64,000 nucleotides of DNA from Fasciolopsis buskii (taxonomy: Eukaryota > Platyhelminthes > Trematoda > Plagiorchiida > Fasciolidae), in NCBI GenBank assembly GCA_008360955.1, contig LUCM01001917.1:186001-250000 (forward strand), given 5' to 3'. A model generated the notes under the pieces. That model saw nothing but the letters and a program-made list of their open reading frames with translations. It ran no database searches and was not told the DNA's origin. Of this stretch, positions 52,675 to 64,000 are shown in pieces. Position 1 is the stretch's first letter. The number at the start of each line of letters is the position of its first letter. The position numbers and the translations under genes are program-made.

Positions 52675-52677
<3 letters not shown>
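51217..52677. other. upstream of the EF-hand exon; no gene recognised
   Basis: This would hold the promoter and 5' untranslated region, or an upstream intron, of the minus-strand gene. I see no reliable TATA box or 5' exon. A minus-strand frame ending in VRPGGLVLCSTIVETVRAI (stop near 52.41 kb) looks mildly protein-like but is unrecognised. Confidence 0.4.

Positions 52678-52715
<38 letters not shown>
52678..52715. repeat. (AT)n microsatellite
   Basis: An uninterrupted AT run of 38 bases. Confidence 0.95.
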
Positions 52716-52718
<3 letters not shown>

Positions 52719-52889
52719 ACATTGATTTGGTTGCTGAGCTGGGCGATTTGATTGAAAAAGTCTCATCACCAGCCGAGGTGGTACCATCAATGCTACGATT
52801 TTGTAGCGAGTGTGTAGTTGCCATCATCCACGTAAATGAGTCACTTTTTCTTTACTTGGTGTTGATTGGCTGTTCTGGGTGAAGTGGTA

Positions 52890-53692
52890 GGGTAGAAATT
52901 CTGGTCAGCTGCTCTGTTCACCTTTGTCTACTGTTGACATGTTGTGGGCCGAATCCCCGTCCATTTCTACTGGCTTATGCTGATTGGTCGTTTGATCGAA
53001 TCGATAGGTATACGTGGTCCAGATCGACCTGTCTGTTTGTCGATCTTTCCGAGGAGCGCCAACCTTTGGGAAATTCCCTAGAATACTTTGTTCTACCGTG
53101 AGCAACGATCTTCACGTCGAACTTGTAGCCTTCCCGGCCTTCGTGAACTAAGATTAGGGGGAGTGGATCGTATCGTTTTGTTGCCGATTGGTGCTCATGG
53201 ATCCGTATCGCGGGTTTGTAATGTGTACTGCTTTTCCCAGTCTTTACGATCGATTTGATAGACAACGTTATTTTAAATCTTGTCACGTGTCCTTGATGGC
53301 AGGGAAAGTTCTTTATATTTCAGATCGTTCAATGATTCCGAACGTGTCGCCAACATAGCGCAGCCACGGTTTTGGTTCCATGTCCGGCAAGATGGTCTTC
53401 TCCAGTTTCTGCATCACTGCCTCTGCAATGAAGCCAGATATTGGTGAGCCCATGGGGTTCCGTTAACTTTCTCCTAAAACGTATCCTCGAACTTGAAGTA
53501 TGTTTGGAGGCACAATTCTACTAATTCGCATACGCCGCTCGACTTCGGTCTTTCGTTCCATTGGTGTTCTAAAAGTTCTTGCAATGTCTGCCTTGCTAAA
53601 TCTAAGGGCCTTGATGTAAAAAGAGAAACGACCTCGAAGGGGATCATGATTTCATTATCTCCAATGTTTGTCCTGTGACGTTTTTCCATGAA
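52890..53692 (-). mobile_element. Penelope-like element fragment, minus copy
   Basis: Reading leftwards: a reverse transcriptase piece (IPFEVVSLFTS, LARQTLQELLEHQWNERP, ELCLQTYFKFED), then in other frames sequence matching GSPISGxIAEAVMQKLEK and a YVGDTF version of the YVDDTF catalytic motif. Next is an abrupt join near 53290 to the GIY-YIG endonuclease region (RIHEHQSATKRYDPLPL, HGRTKYSREFPKGW), and finally a 3' end with HNMSTVDKGEQSS before a stop. The reverse transcriptase C-terminal part and the linker are deleted. The family assignment rests on the remembered schistosome Penelope-like sequences. Confidence 0.8.
52991..53284 (-). repeat. left arm of 294-bp inverted repeat
   Basis: The reverse complement of 54175-54468, with the same length and three differences seen, all near the end facing the spacer. 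It covers the GIY-YIG endonuclease region of the Penelope-like element, including the same frameshift around ATACGGATCC. Confidence 0.9.
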
Positions 53693-54475
53693 TCGCAACG
53701 GAATTTTCGCGGAAATCAAGTTCACCCTGGAGACAAGACATGATAACTTTATACCGCTTCTAGACCTGTTCGTCACACGGGCAAATACAGGCAAATTAGA
53801 AACATCCGCATACCGCAAAACGTGCGCACAAATCAAATCGTACAATTTCAAGGCAACCACCAAAGCTGCCACAAAAGAAGTTGCATTAAGTCACTTTTTA
53901 AAAAAACAATCCCACTGCATCACTGAGGACCGAAGGAAACAAGGGGAAAGACATCCGTTTCAAATGTTTCTGCGCAACGGTTGCACACGAAGCACCAAGA
54001 AAAAGTAGTACTGAGGGACAATCGACAAAGAGATCAAAACACAAACCGGCATACCATACTGCAAACATATTTTTGAAAAGTAAACGATTAACCAAGCCCC
54101 ACGAAATTGAAGTGGTGCACAATCCAACAAGAACTTTACAGAAGGTCCCATCGAAGATCAAAGAACTGACACTTGACAAGAATCAAAATAACGTTGCCTA
54201 TCAAATCGATCGTAAAGACTGGGAAAAGCAGTACACATTACAAACCCGCGATACGGATCCATGAGCACCAATCGGCAACAAAACGATACGATCCACTCCC
54301 CCTAATCTTAGTTCACGAAGGCCGGGAAGGCTACAAGTTCGACGTGAAGATCGTTGCTCACGGTAGAACAAAGTATTCTAGGGAATTTCCCAAAGGTTGG
54401 CGCTCCTCGGAAAGATCGACAAACAGACAGGTCGATCTGGACCACGTATACCTATCGATTCGATCAAAGGATCCG
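53693..54475 (+). mobile_element. Penelope-like element fragment, plus copy
   Basis: Reading rightwards: the end of the reverse transcriptase and the linker (AEIKFTLETRHDNFIPLLD, LETSAYRKTCAQIKSYNF), up to a stop near 54.0 kb. A lysine-rich stretch with VHNPTRTLQKVPSKIKELTL follows, then the GIY-YIG endonuclease region shared with the minus copy. The endonuclease frame is broken at the same place as in the other arm. Similarity stops at 54468, before the 3' end that the minus copy has. The two fragments meet head to head near 53690. Confidence 0.8.
54175..54468 (+). repeat. right arm of 294-bp inverted repeat
   Basis: The partner of 52991-53284 across an 890-base spacer. About 99 percent identical by eye. 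Confidence 0.9.
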
Positions 54476-54559
54476 TATGTTGCCGACTTTCTGTACATAA
54501 AGAATGGTTCAATCAGATTTAAAAATACTGGTGTTGATGAAAATCTAGGTTACTGAATG

Positions 54560-57500
54560 GATAAATGACTAGACAGACCGCCACATCTAATTTCTGGTTT
54601 TTAAAGGTCGTTGCCGCCGTTCAGCCATGACTATAAACAATTCGTATTTTTGGTCTCATTGGGACTAACATTGTAGGCGTGAGTCACGTAGTATAAACCT
54701 GCATCTCACGATTTATCGGTCGTTTCACAGTCTTCCATAACATTTACCTTACTTGGGAAACAACAGCAGTCAGTACGTTCATACTGCGCCTTGAGTCGGA
54801 CTCAGGTTGGGTCAAACATTTTAGCCACCATACTATCCGCGCCAGTTTTCTGTTTCCCGTTCAGTTCCCACAACCCCGTCACCCAACAGTCTTTCGTCCG
54901 TAACCTACGAACGACACCAGACAAGCGTTAGCAAAACGACCAATTCCCGCGGCAATATCTTGGTCGGGCTGATTCCGCCCAAGTTTGAGTCTCAAAAGAG
55001 GCGCACTGGGTAAGTGCTCTCGATCATTACTCGGTGCATAGCTTCCAGTATTATTTTCTATTGCATGTATCTGCCTCACTAATGTTCTTAACAGAAGATG
55101 AGCTAGTTGAGTTGATAATCTATTCTCTAGTCAATCATGTACATCAGACTGTGAGGTGTTCATGATTTTGTCTTCTAGGTTTCACACGGGCTGACTTTTC
55201 GCTTCCTAAAATGTTTGCATTTCAACGAAACAGTTATGCGCATCATATCACTGCAAAAATGCAATGACAATTGTTGAGAAAGATAACTGTCAAATTTGCA
55301 AATAAATTCATCCGAGAGACTCACATCAGCATGTGATGTTTCGACTCGTTTAGAGAACAGTGATGTAGCAGTATTATATGTGGATGGAGAACATAACTGG
55401 GAGAACTGAATTGCTTGCGGATATCTGGATAAATCGTTGTGTTGACGAATGAAACAGAAATTATTTGGTTATCAATTTCCAATGTGTGAACGCATTTTGC
55501 AGACAGATCATTAAAATGTATGGGAACACGAGACTAATAATTGTTAGTCCAGACTGATAAACTTTGATATCATTTGTCAGCAAATTTTCCAGTGGTAACT
55601 TTTTTTCTTGATAAAACTTGAGATATGAAATGCCCGTCCACTTTGAGCTTGGCAAACCCTATTCTAGTTGGAATCAATGTGCTAATAGTGTCATCATCAG
55701 GCTCCAATATGGATCTAGGGGGGTAAATGAGTAGCTGAATTATTTCTATACACTGGGGTTTGAGACAACGTTTACGGGGAAATAAAGAATACCGAGTAAA
55801 CTAGTGTGAGTACTGTGAGAATCCTCAACCATAAAACGAGTCTGACAAAGACCTACTACATCGGAGCAGATAAAACCAACAAATTGACGGAATGGTCAAA
55901 AGCACTTTTATCTTAATGCAAAAGGGACCGAAAAGAATGTATCATTGAAGCATTACCAATTTGTCCACAAACGCGTTGAATTTCATTATACTCATTTGGG
56001 TATACTCGATATTATTGCTAGCCTAAATGTCCAATTTCTAGTCGTGTCTCTTGGTTCTCAATCGGCAGACCAGGTAAACAAAGTGACAGTGTTAGACAGT
56101 CAAGAGATCAACTGTGTACTGAAGAATACGGTAAGATGAGCTCGGGTATCAGTTGAAAGTTACTTGCGTCCTCGTTGATCAGCCCAACGGGTACGTAAAT
56201 GCTGGTGTCATTAATAATGGACGATCAAACTGAAATCGCATGTATGTGTACTCCGTTGTTTGGTTCTCGACGGATATACTACCGCGGTGAATGCAAAAAC
56301 GCAAGCGACTTGTTCGTCTGGTTCACTTTGAATCCCTCCCGGATGTCTATTCATTCGGCTGCACATTCTGGCCGGGCGTCGTCCGATTCGATTACTCTGG
56401 AATTTAAGGCTCATAATTCCTGTGGGCTACAGGCATGCCGTGCTGCTGACCGAATGCTACTTTGCCGTCAAAAGTAGATTAAACTACAACTGTTTTATGT
56501 TCAGCTGGTAAGAGGATTGCTCTCGTAAACGTGCAGCTGTATATTTTACGATAACAATAGTCCTACAACCTGTTCAGGTGATATGAAGAAATTTAGTGGC
56601 ATGGGCCTATTATTATTATTATTACTATTATTATTATTATTGTCACAGCTTTTCTCACGCATATTGCTAGTGCCATTGCTGGCACTATTACAACTTCCTG
56701 AATTGTCAGTACCATGTGCTAACCTACGAAAAACAAGAATAAGTTCCATGGTCTAGCATCACGCGGCAAATGCACGTCACGACGGAGGCACAAAGAATTA
56801 AGCCTGTCAATTAGCCAGGTGGACTGGGAAATAATTCGAAATGTACTAACTGGATCAACAAGTGTGTAGTAAATTAAAGTGGTTATTGGGAATTTAAGTG
56901 ACCAGTCGGCGCCGCGCTGGCATAATAACGAATGAAGAACAAAAGTCGTAAATGGCAAGAGAACAAAAGATCCACTGAATACAGATTAATAAAGTTGACA
57001 AATGTCACAAGATGCAAAAGTGGAAGTTGCTGTTTACCTACTGGGGATTCAACTCCGGGCCTAGACGCGACCTTACTAGTTGAACTGCGACGAGGTCAAG
57101 CCGAAAATGTACAACTTTTCAGACCCTAGTCAATTATAATACTTTTGCTGCTATTGCTACTACGAGCAACGAAATTAATGTTGTCTTGCGCAAACCACTA
57201 TAGCATTAGACTTCTTGCTTTATCGCAAAATCATTGACTACAAATTATTTGCGGTATGACAATGATACATTTGATTTCACACATTTCATTTCAGGCTACA
57301 CACCACTATAGCAGTAAACCTAGCAGTAACTTTTTCCGGAATAAGATATTCCTCACATTTCCTGTAAATTCTTCGGCACTGGTTTATTTAGTCTTCCATC
57401 CTCACGTCGACCAATTAATGTCTCACAGTAGAAGATATTCATAATTAGGGTTACCACTGCTTATTTCGAAGGGGTAGCGATTCAAGACGGAATTTCATTA

Positions 57501-60100
57501 ATAGAAACTTTCTTCATTAGCATCGCATTGAAAATTTCTTCTTATTCATTTTACTTTTAATAATGATATAAGGGGAAATAATCTGCTTTAACAGAGTTTG
57601 CGTAGAAAAGTCGACGTCACTGAGAGGGCAGTGAATAGTCAGCCGCGAGTTCGTTCGATCTGCGATAGACTGGTCAATTCCAGTCGACAGACGCGCGTAT
57701 TTTGGCTGACACGCAAATTTGCGCTGGCTGTTCATTCTCAATTGATTTACTTTCTCACAATTTAAGCACCCTCAGTTTTGCCATTTGGGCATTTCATCTA
57801 CCTGCGGACATCGCCTTAATTCCGTCCTAGCGCTGGCCTGTACAACAGTAGGTACGTGATATCATCCGGCATTTGATATACGCTTGCCCTTTGCCACCGA
57901 AAAAATGAAATAAAACAACACGTCGGCAGGCACATATTGTATCAACATGAACAACAAAAGTGAACATGAGCTCCTTGTGTATACCAGAGATCGTGTTCTG
58001 TCTGTCGTGGTAGGGGCACTAACATATTTGAACAAGGAAATGAGTGATATGTATTTCCTATGGTGGATACAGTCTACGTCAGCAAAATTTTCACACTTCC
58101 CTGACATGTTTATTGTAGCGCAGATCCAATTGCAAATTAAAATACAGAACATGACACTTTGTCCCCTCAAATAGAGCGGTGACCCTAAGAGGATTCTCAT
58201 ATGCCAAGAAAATCATTCGAAATTATGAGAACGACCGGTTCCTTAAACAAGATACACCACGATACAGTGAGTTGAACTGCTGCCGCTGACAGGCAATCAG
58301 CTCAAATCAGACCTTGTTAAAGTGATCATCGAAGGCCAATTTATTGCTTTGCTAACCACAATACTGAACATCTCCCATAACCAACCATTACTAAGCTTGA
58401 ATTTTAGAGCGAAAATACGACTCTGAACGATAATGATTGGTTGGGATCCGCGCGAAGTTTGATATAAATACCAAACACATAGCAGCAATACACAGAAAAC
58501 TACCAGCCTCAGGTACCAAAAATATTAGGAAAAGAAGAGACTCATAAAATTTCAATCAGTCTGAACCAAAAAAAGATACAGATTGCATCGAAAAGTGACG
58601 AGTTACGGAATGCATGTAATTTTTCAGAAGTCAATTACCATATCGTCTGTTGGGGTGCGATTAGCTGACGTCTTGGCTACTGTAGGTAACCTTTCACACA
58701 GCAGACTTTTAGTAAAATGAACATGAACAGTAAGTAATATGTAACCCGCAACTACTATCCGGGGTCGTTTGACTGAAAACATGCCGCTAGGTTGCTCATG
58801 TCAATCGAAGCGTCGGCCAAATGAACCTCCTGCCGACAACGTTGTTAGCGACTTTTGAAAAATAGCATGCTTATGCAATTTTGGATGCATTTAAAAAAAC
58901 ATCTGTTCACTGCCTTGCAAATTATGTCATGAAATTCGGGAAAGGAAGCAACCACTACATGCTTGTTTTGTAAAACAGGATTTTTAAGTCTCGTTAAGGC
59001 AAGCAATTCTCGTTAGTGTGTTGGGCCACTTTCGCAAGACTGAAGTGTGTAACTGATTAGTTATAGCATTGTTAATGTCATCTAGCAGTCTGCATTCATT
59101 CTTGAGGCCAGTATCATCCTTTCCAATTGTACTAAAAAGTCTGAACTCTAACCCCTACAGGCGGTACCAAACCGCGACAACTACTGCGCCGGAATGTCAC
59201 TAACACGCTTGACAAAATGATGCAATTTGTTTAATATGCCACCAATTTACGAAAAACGGTTTATGTCGTTAATTCGCATAATACTACCAGAAGGGGAACT
59301 TATTTTCTACGTCAGTTTCCAACCATGTTTGCATTGGCGCGTGCTTTCTGTTTACCAACGCACTCTCCTTGCGGTCGGACCTGCCAAATTTGGCAACCCA
59401 TCTTCACCTACTGATATAGTTAAAAGTAGTTAGTTTGCGTAACAAGCCGTATCCCAATACCGACATTGCAGAAGTACAAGTTATTCCGCAGTCAATGGCA
59501 ATGGTCGGTTTAGTTTGTATTTAGCACACTGAAAAATATTAAGTAGGTAACTAACCTGACTACTAAGACTTTATAATTTGGCTCACGCGAAAGTTGTGTC
59601 GGGTTTTCAAGATTATCGCAAAATGGTCTGCTTTAGTAAAGCCACGCGTGACGGCTAAGCCAAGATACTCACAGGTAGTTAGCTTCATAAGCTCAGCGTA
59701 ACTGGGTGCGGCGGCATCTATGGTTCGTAATATCAAATCCCTCGATGCATACGTCAAAGCTGTCCGACGTGATCTTAGATTTTTCTTCTGCATTGGACTC
59801 TGTACCACGGTAATTATTTTTTCGCAAACTCGAAAAGTTCGACTGTCCACATGGCTACTTGGAATGGCTGTCAGTCTACCTCATCAACCGAACTTAGTGC
59901 TCAAGACTAAGAAGAAACAAACCTGCTCTGTTGGTAAATAACTCTGGAGTCCTTAAAAGAACTGTCCTTTGTTCTTATTTGTTTTCCACGTACATCAGCG
60001 ACCTCTAAATGCTCGTTCCCCTGGTCAATTATTCAATTATGTCACAACGACACTGCAATTTGATGTGGCGTGACAGCTTGCGTGCCTCCACGGCCCAGTG
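54560..60100. other. no gene recognised
   Basis: 5.5 kb without a supportable exon, apart from a TTA repeat near 56.6 kb. A tRNA-like stretch near 57.03-57.09 kb (minus strand, GGAGTTGAATCCCC) is too weak to call. Confidence 0.5.
56609..56641. repeat. (TTA)n microsatellite
   Basis: Trinucleotide TAT/TTA run with one interruption (ACT). Confidence 0.95.
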
Positions 60101-60646
60101 AGCTATACACGATGACTTATCTCAAGCCGAAGATCCAATCATGCCTGGAAGGTCAATGGGTAGAGGCCTGACGAAACAGTCACCTGGTCCTCCAAGTTGG
60201 GGGTTGATCTGAGTTAGCAGCTCAGTCGGAAAAACGAGTGGAAGAATAATTGATCCAAGTAGATAGGCTTCTCCTCAACTATACCCCGCTGCCTTGCGGT
60301 CAGGTTCTTGTCAGAACCAAAGACGTTGGTTAAGAACCCTAATCGTTCTTCTGCTTAGCGGCTGGATACCCTGGGAGTACCAGTGCATTAATCCCAATGA
60401 GTTACTCGCCGACAAATAATTCCATACTGCATCGGTCGTGGCGCAGGGTTATCAGGACCGCGCTGCCCATTGCATCGAGTGCGGTGGGCAGTGATAATTA
60501 TGCTACTGCTCAGAGTTCCCTCTCTTTTATTCAACTTTTACCTTGTCTCTAACTCAATCTCTTTGCCCCTTCTGCCTACCCATAGTGTCCCCACTGATAA
60601 CACGCCCGATACTCGCAACGGTTTAATGTCAAATAATGTGGCAAGT

Positions 60647-61345
60647 GGCTTTCAGTCTGTTAGCTCACATTTTCTAAAGTCTCGTCAGCCTCTGAATCTG
60701 GGTTCCTTCAAGGTGCGCACTGTAATGCAGGCTGGCCAACAGGCATGTTTGGCCCTGACAATGCACTCACTTTCGTTTGATGTCTGCTGTGTGAGTGAAA
60801 CACGAATTCAGGATTCGAGTAGAGTAATCCAGCTAACTGCGCCAAATGTCTCGTCAAGATATTTCCTGCACACTTCGGGAGACGAAGCGGATCAAGCTGT
60901 GGGTCAACGCGTTGTAGGAATAGTCTTAAGTGGGAAGGCTGAAGCAGCCCTTCTAGGCTGGATCCCAGTCATCAGTCGTTTGTGCGCCGCGAGGCTGCAG
61001 GGATCAAGCGGCGTCCGGAAGGATAGCAGTGTAAAGCGCAGTTTATTTGTCATTTCGGCACACGCTCCAACAGACTGCAGCACTGACATGGAACAAGACG
61101 AGTTTTACGATGATCTCATCACTTATTCGAAAGAGCAAAGGCTCTGAAACTGCAGTGATGGCAGATGATTTTAATGCACAAGTTGAAAACCTTAGTGCAT
61201 CGGAATCTTGTTTAGGTGGGTGGTGCGAATTGCCTGCTCAGCGAAAAGATAACGAGGAAAGGCTCCTCCAGTATTGTGCAGACAGTAGCCTATTCCTATC
61301 CAGTACGAATTTCCGACACAGTTCGCGTCGCACAGCGACATGACG
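60647..61345 (+). pseudogene. LINE apurinic-type endonuclease remnant
   Basis: The first frame runs to 61147 and contains GSFKVRTVMQAGQQACLAL, VCCVSETRIQDSS and FVISAHAPTDCS. The element then changes frame near 61.12 kb and continues with AVMADDFNAQVENL, NEERLLQYCADSSLFLSSTN and FRHSSRRTAT before a stop. The motifs ET, HAPT and DFNAQ of the endonuclease/exonuclease/phosphatase fold are present (usually GDFNAQ; here DDFNAQ). DNA nicking for target-primed insertion would be its role; the frameshift disables it. Confidence 0.8.
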
Positions 61346-61364
61346 TTCTAACTCGACAGGTACT

Positions 61365-62230
61365 TTGAGTCCAATTGACCGTATCGCAGTGAGCTACCGT
61401 TGGCGTGGTTCTGTCCAGAACTGTAGGTCGTACTGGAATACGTACGTCAAATCGGACCATGCGTCAGTCTTTATGCGATTTTTGCCGCAGCTCAACGGCC
61501 ATCGATGCAGGCCACAAACCCGATTGGTTGTCGAACGTTTGTCTGATTCGGCTGTTCGCAACAGCTACGAGCAGAAACTATCCGAGGAACTAAGAATTTC
61601 GACGAGCAGTGGGATCAAATTAAGCAGGCTATGCATTTGGCAGCAGATTTCGCCTATGGTCCTAGATCTAGCGTTCATCAAAAACAGTGAATCTCGCAAG
61701 CGTCGCTAAGTCTAATGGAGCAAAAGCGCCAGCACCCTAACTGCAAGGAAGTTAATAAGGTGCGTCGACAGTTGCAGCGTCAGTTGACCATAAGCATTAG
61801 GGGTGACCGCGAAAACTGGTGGGTTAAGGTAGCCAAAGAGATGGAGGAAGCGGCCGCTCAAGTTAACAGTCAAAGACTATTTAAACTTGTAAGCGACGCC
61901 GGCGGTCGGCGAGCTGCAGGTTAGTGAAGTCATGTGTGATAGCAATGGAGAGCTCATCCATGGCAGAGAGCAAAGTCTGGACCATTGGGCTGTGCACTTC
62001 AAGGATCAGATTAGCTGGGTACACGCTAACGCATTTAGGCCGACGTCTGCAACCACGGATCCTTGGAAGGTGTCACCTGATCCCCCAACGGAAGTGGAAG
62101 TGCAGTCAAATATTCGGCTTCTAAAGAGGGGAAGAGTAGCCGGTTCCGACGGACTTCCCCCAGTTCTTTTCAAACTGAGTGGAGCAGCTCTAATGAAATC
62201 ACTTATTTCCTTGCTTCGCGATATTTAGAA
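61365..62230 (+). pseudogene. LINE linker between endonuclease and reverse transcriptase
   Basis: Pieces in successive frames: DRIAVSYRWRGSVQNCRSYW and SDHASVFMRFLP, then VRRQLQRQLTISIRGDRENWW with VAKEMEEAAAQVNSQRLFKL, then HWAVHFKDQISWVH and NIRLLKRGRVAGSDGLPPVL. These match the endonuclease tail and the start of the reverse transcriptase in this family. Stops at about 61.71, 61.92 and 62.23 kb interrupt it. Confidence 0.75.
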
Positions 62231-62371
62231 CGGGAAACGTATTCCGTAATCGTGGGCGAGTTACTGATTGTACCCATCTTCAAGAAGGGCACATGGACTG
62301 ACTGTAGCAATCATCGTGGGGCTAATCTAGGGTGTTAGCTTTGATAATGCTGCGTCGTTTGACACCGATTT

Positions 62372-63546
62372 GTGAGAGTAATATCCGCGAACAGTAGGCC
62401 GGATTTCGGCCAGGTCGAAGTTGCATCGACCAGACATTTACTCTTCGCGAAATGCTCAAAACACCGCACACACCGCCAACCTACGGTTGTAGTCTTTCTG
62501 GACTTGAAAGGCGCATTCAACTCAGTGGATCGGACAGCTTTTTTCCATTCCCTCCACCGGAGTGATATGCTAGCGAAGTTCGTGAGCCTGTTGCGAGCAT
62601 TGCGCTTGCAGACCTATGGTCGTGTGAGGGTATACGATGAACTATCAAGTTTATTCGAAACGACTAGTGGCCTTCGACAAGGTTGTCCCATCTCTCCATT
62701 CCTGTTCAACTTCTTCATGGATGAGGTGATGGGAGATGCCTTAGGTGGTCTCCGGGATGTAGGAATCGAACTGGGAAATGGAGGGAAGCTATGCGACCTA
62801 GACTACGCAGACAACGTCGTGTGCCTGTTCGAGTCTGCGGACAATGCACAATGCACACTAGATAGACTCTCGAGATCGGTTGCTCGGTTTGGGACGTGCT
62901 TTGCACCTTCAAAGTGCAAACTGTAAAGTGCTGTTGCAGGACTGGACGAAAGCAGTGCCGAACTTGGTGCTGAGCGAAGAAAAACTAACGATTGTGGGTC
63001 GTTTTACCTACCCTGGTAGCTGCGCGTCGAACGACGGTAGCTCGGCAGTAGAGGTTAATAAGCGTATATCCAAGGCTCGAGCAGCTTATGCCGAACTGAA
63101 GCACTTGTAGCGTCGGCCTGATATTTTACTTAATTTGAAAGGCCATGCACTGTCCGCAGTGTGCTCAGTTCTGTTGCACGGTTGCGAGGCATGGAATATT
63201 CTTGTGGGATATTCGTCGGTTAGAGGTTTTCGACCACCGATGTCTACACAGTACGGCTAGGATCGGATGGAGTGACCGGGTGAGTAATGTAGAGGCTAGG
63301 AATCTAGTACTAGGTGCCAGCTCTCAGAATACCTTGTTTCGGCGTATGAAACTTGGTAGACTACGCTGGTTGGGTCACGTGTTGCGTGCGTCGTATACTC
63401 GTCTACCGTACCTTGCCCTGTATTACGTTCCTCCCAAGGAATGGAAGAAGCCATGTGGAGGTCAACAGATGAAGTGGCAACATGGGATGAGATGTACAGC
63501 GAACTTAGGTAACGTAGGTGTCTCATGTCTTCGTGGTTGCATATGA
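62372..63546 (+). pseudogene. LINE reverse transcriptase and C-terminal tail remnant
   Basis: The frame 62372-62926 holds VVVFLDLKGAFNSVDRTAF (first catalytic Asp block), TSGLRQGCPISPFLFNFF and LDYADNVVCLFESAD, where the second Asp of the catalytic YADD is Asn. A frameshift leads to FAPSKCK and KVLLQDWTKAVP, YPGSCASNDGSSAVEVN and RISKARAAYAELKHL. The frame from 63145 then gives the tail with FDHRCLHSTARIGWSDRVSN and RLRWLGHVLRAS. Loss of the catalytic Asp and the frame changes make it inactive. Confidence 0.85.
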
Positions 63547-63600
63547 AATTCCTTCGGGTCCGTCCCATCCTTTACATAATGACTATTCTAAATGCTGTTC

Positions 63601-64000
63601 GCATACCAGAACACGTTCTATCTCTTGCTCCATGCCACCTAGTATAAATATCCATAGGAATTCAACTGTTTCCTAGCTAGCACGAAATCTCGCAATCGAG
63701 AACAGATCATGACTAATTTTCTACACGGTCTCTTGTGAATTTCGAATGTTTATTATTCGCCACGCTTTTTTCAAATCTGTATTCTGATGAGGTAGCGAAC
63801 GCATCCCTTTTTGACTGAAATGCGGACATCTGTGTACGCGAAAGCCCAAACAATACAACACAACCTTGTGTCCCGTACCATCCCTTAATCGTAACTGTAT
63901 TTAAACAAGACTGCTTAAAGAAGCTCTTCGATGAGACGGTATCCCAAACAGGGGTTAAATAACCTCGAACAGTTCTATAAATAATACGCCGACCGGCATC
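63601..64000. other. no gene recognised
   Basis: The 400 bases right of the LINE show no similarity I recognise. Confidence 0.5.

Larger units (their letters stand above)
60100..63600 (+). mobile_element. RTE/SR2-like LINE, nearly full length but broken
   Basis: 5' leader-like sequence (about 60.1-60.6 kb, including CAGTCACCTGGTCCTCCAAG) precedes an endonuclease, a linker and a reverse transcriptase with the usual C-terminal tail, all on the plus strand. Several frameshifts and stops separate the parts. It lies 5' of the minus-strand gene and antisense to it. The exact ends and any target-site duplication could not be set. The clade call is from remembered trematode polyproteins with the same order of domains. 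Confidence 0.85.

Noticed and set aside
53688..53872. Upstream half of the minus-strand frame 53474-53872 as reverse transcriptase
   Set aside because: Only the part left of about 53692 matches reverse transcriptase; the rest is the antisense of the plus-strand Penelope linker, so the long frame spans the head-to-head junction.
57030..57095. tRNA-like stretch on the minus strand
   Set aside because: Box A and box B are both imperfect, and the tail does not match the SINE copies.
60430..60480. tRNA-like GTGGCGCAGGGTTATCAGGA upstream of the LINE endonuclease
   Set aside because: It resembles a tRNA 5' half, but no matching box B follows, and it is more simply LINE leader sequence.
1..64000. 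CRISPR arrays, bacterial operons or defence systems
   Set aside because: No regularly spaced repeats, no ribosome-binding-site-led gene clusters, and the spliced gene and retroelements show that the sequence is animal genomic DNA.

Overview
The window is eukaryotic. Coding sequence is sparse: short spliced exons sit in introns of up to about 20 kb, among decayed retroelements. The element mix points to a flatworm, most likely a digenean trematode. It includes RTE/SR2-like LINE remnants, a Ty3/gypsy element resembling the CsRn1/Gulliver type, a Penelope-like element of the kind known from schistosomes, and tRNA-derived SINEs. The organism call is inference from recognised protein families; no search was run.

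One host gene is supported, on the minus strand. Six exons (50702-51216, 30237-30383, 17229-17319, 13464-13559, 12705-12952, 6887-6955) have matching splice phases and AG/GT borders. They encode about 388 residues: two EF-hands, a Ser/Pro-rich linker, then coiled coil. The second and third exons align without gaps to the coiled-coil start of CRACR2A (EFCAB4B) as remembered, and less tightly to RASEF (Rab45). The gene is therefore probably a member of the EF-hand plus coiled-coil large Rab GTPase family. Its 3' end, where a GTPase domain would be expected, lies beyond base 1.

Layout from left to right. 1-6.9 kb holds an old SINE, a possible RNase H scrap and a Ty3 fragment (copy 1), presumably in an intron after exon 6. 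6.9-30.4 kb holds exons 6 to 2; their introns contain a circularly permuted dispersed repeat family (18-21 kb), a 5'-truncated RTE (21.8-22.9 kb) and Ty3 copy 2 (25.2-27.3 kb). 30.4-50.7 kb is intron 1, with two SINEs, a perfect 18-bp hairpin and a Tc1/mariner-type transposase scrap. 50.7-51.2 kb is the EF-hand exon. 52.9-54.5 kb holds two Penelope-like fragments head to head, forming a 294-bp-arm inverted repeat. 60.1-63.6 kb holds a nearly full-length but broken RTE-type LINE.

The most notable structural signal is that two repeat pairs are almost identical although each copy is already dead. These are the Ty3 block (about 1.56 kb, one difference seen) and the Penelope arms (three differences seen in 294 bp). 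This suggests recent local duplication or gene conversion. Recombination between the Ty3 blocks would remove exons 3-6, exactly 168 codons, in frame. I found no new defence, CRISPR or metabolic system.
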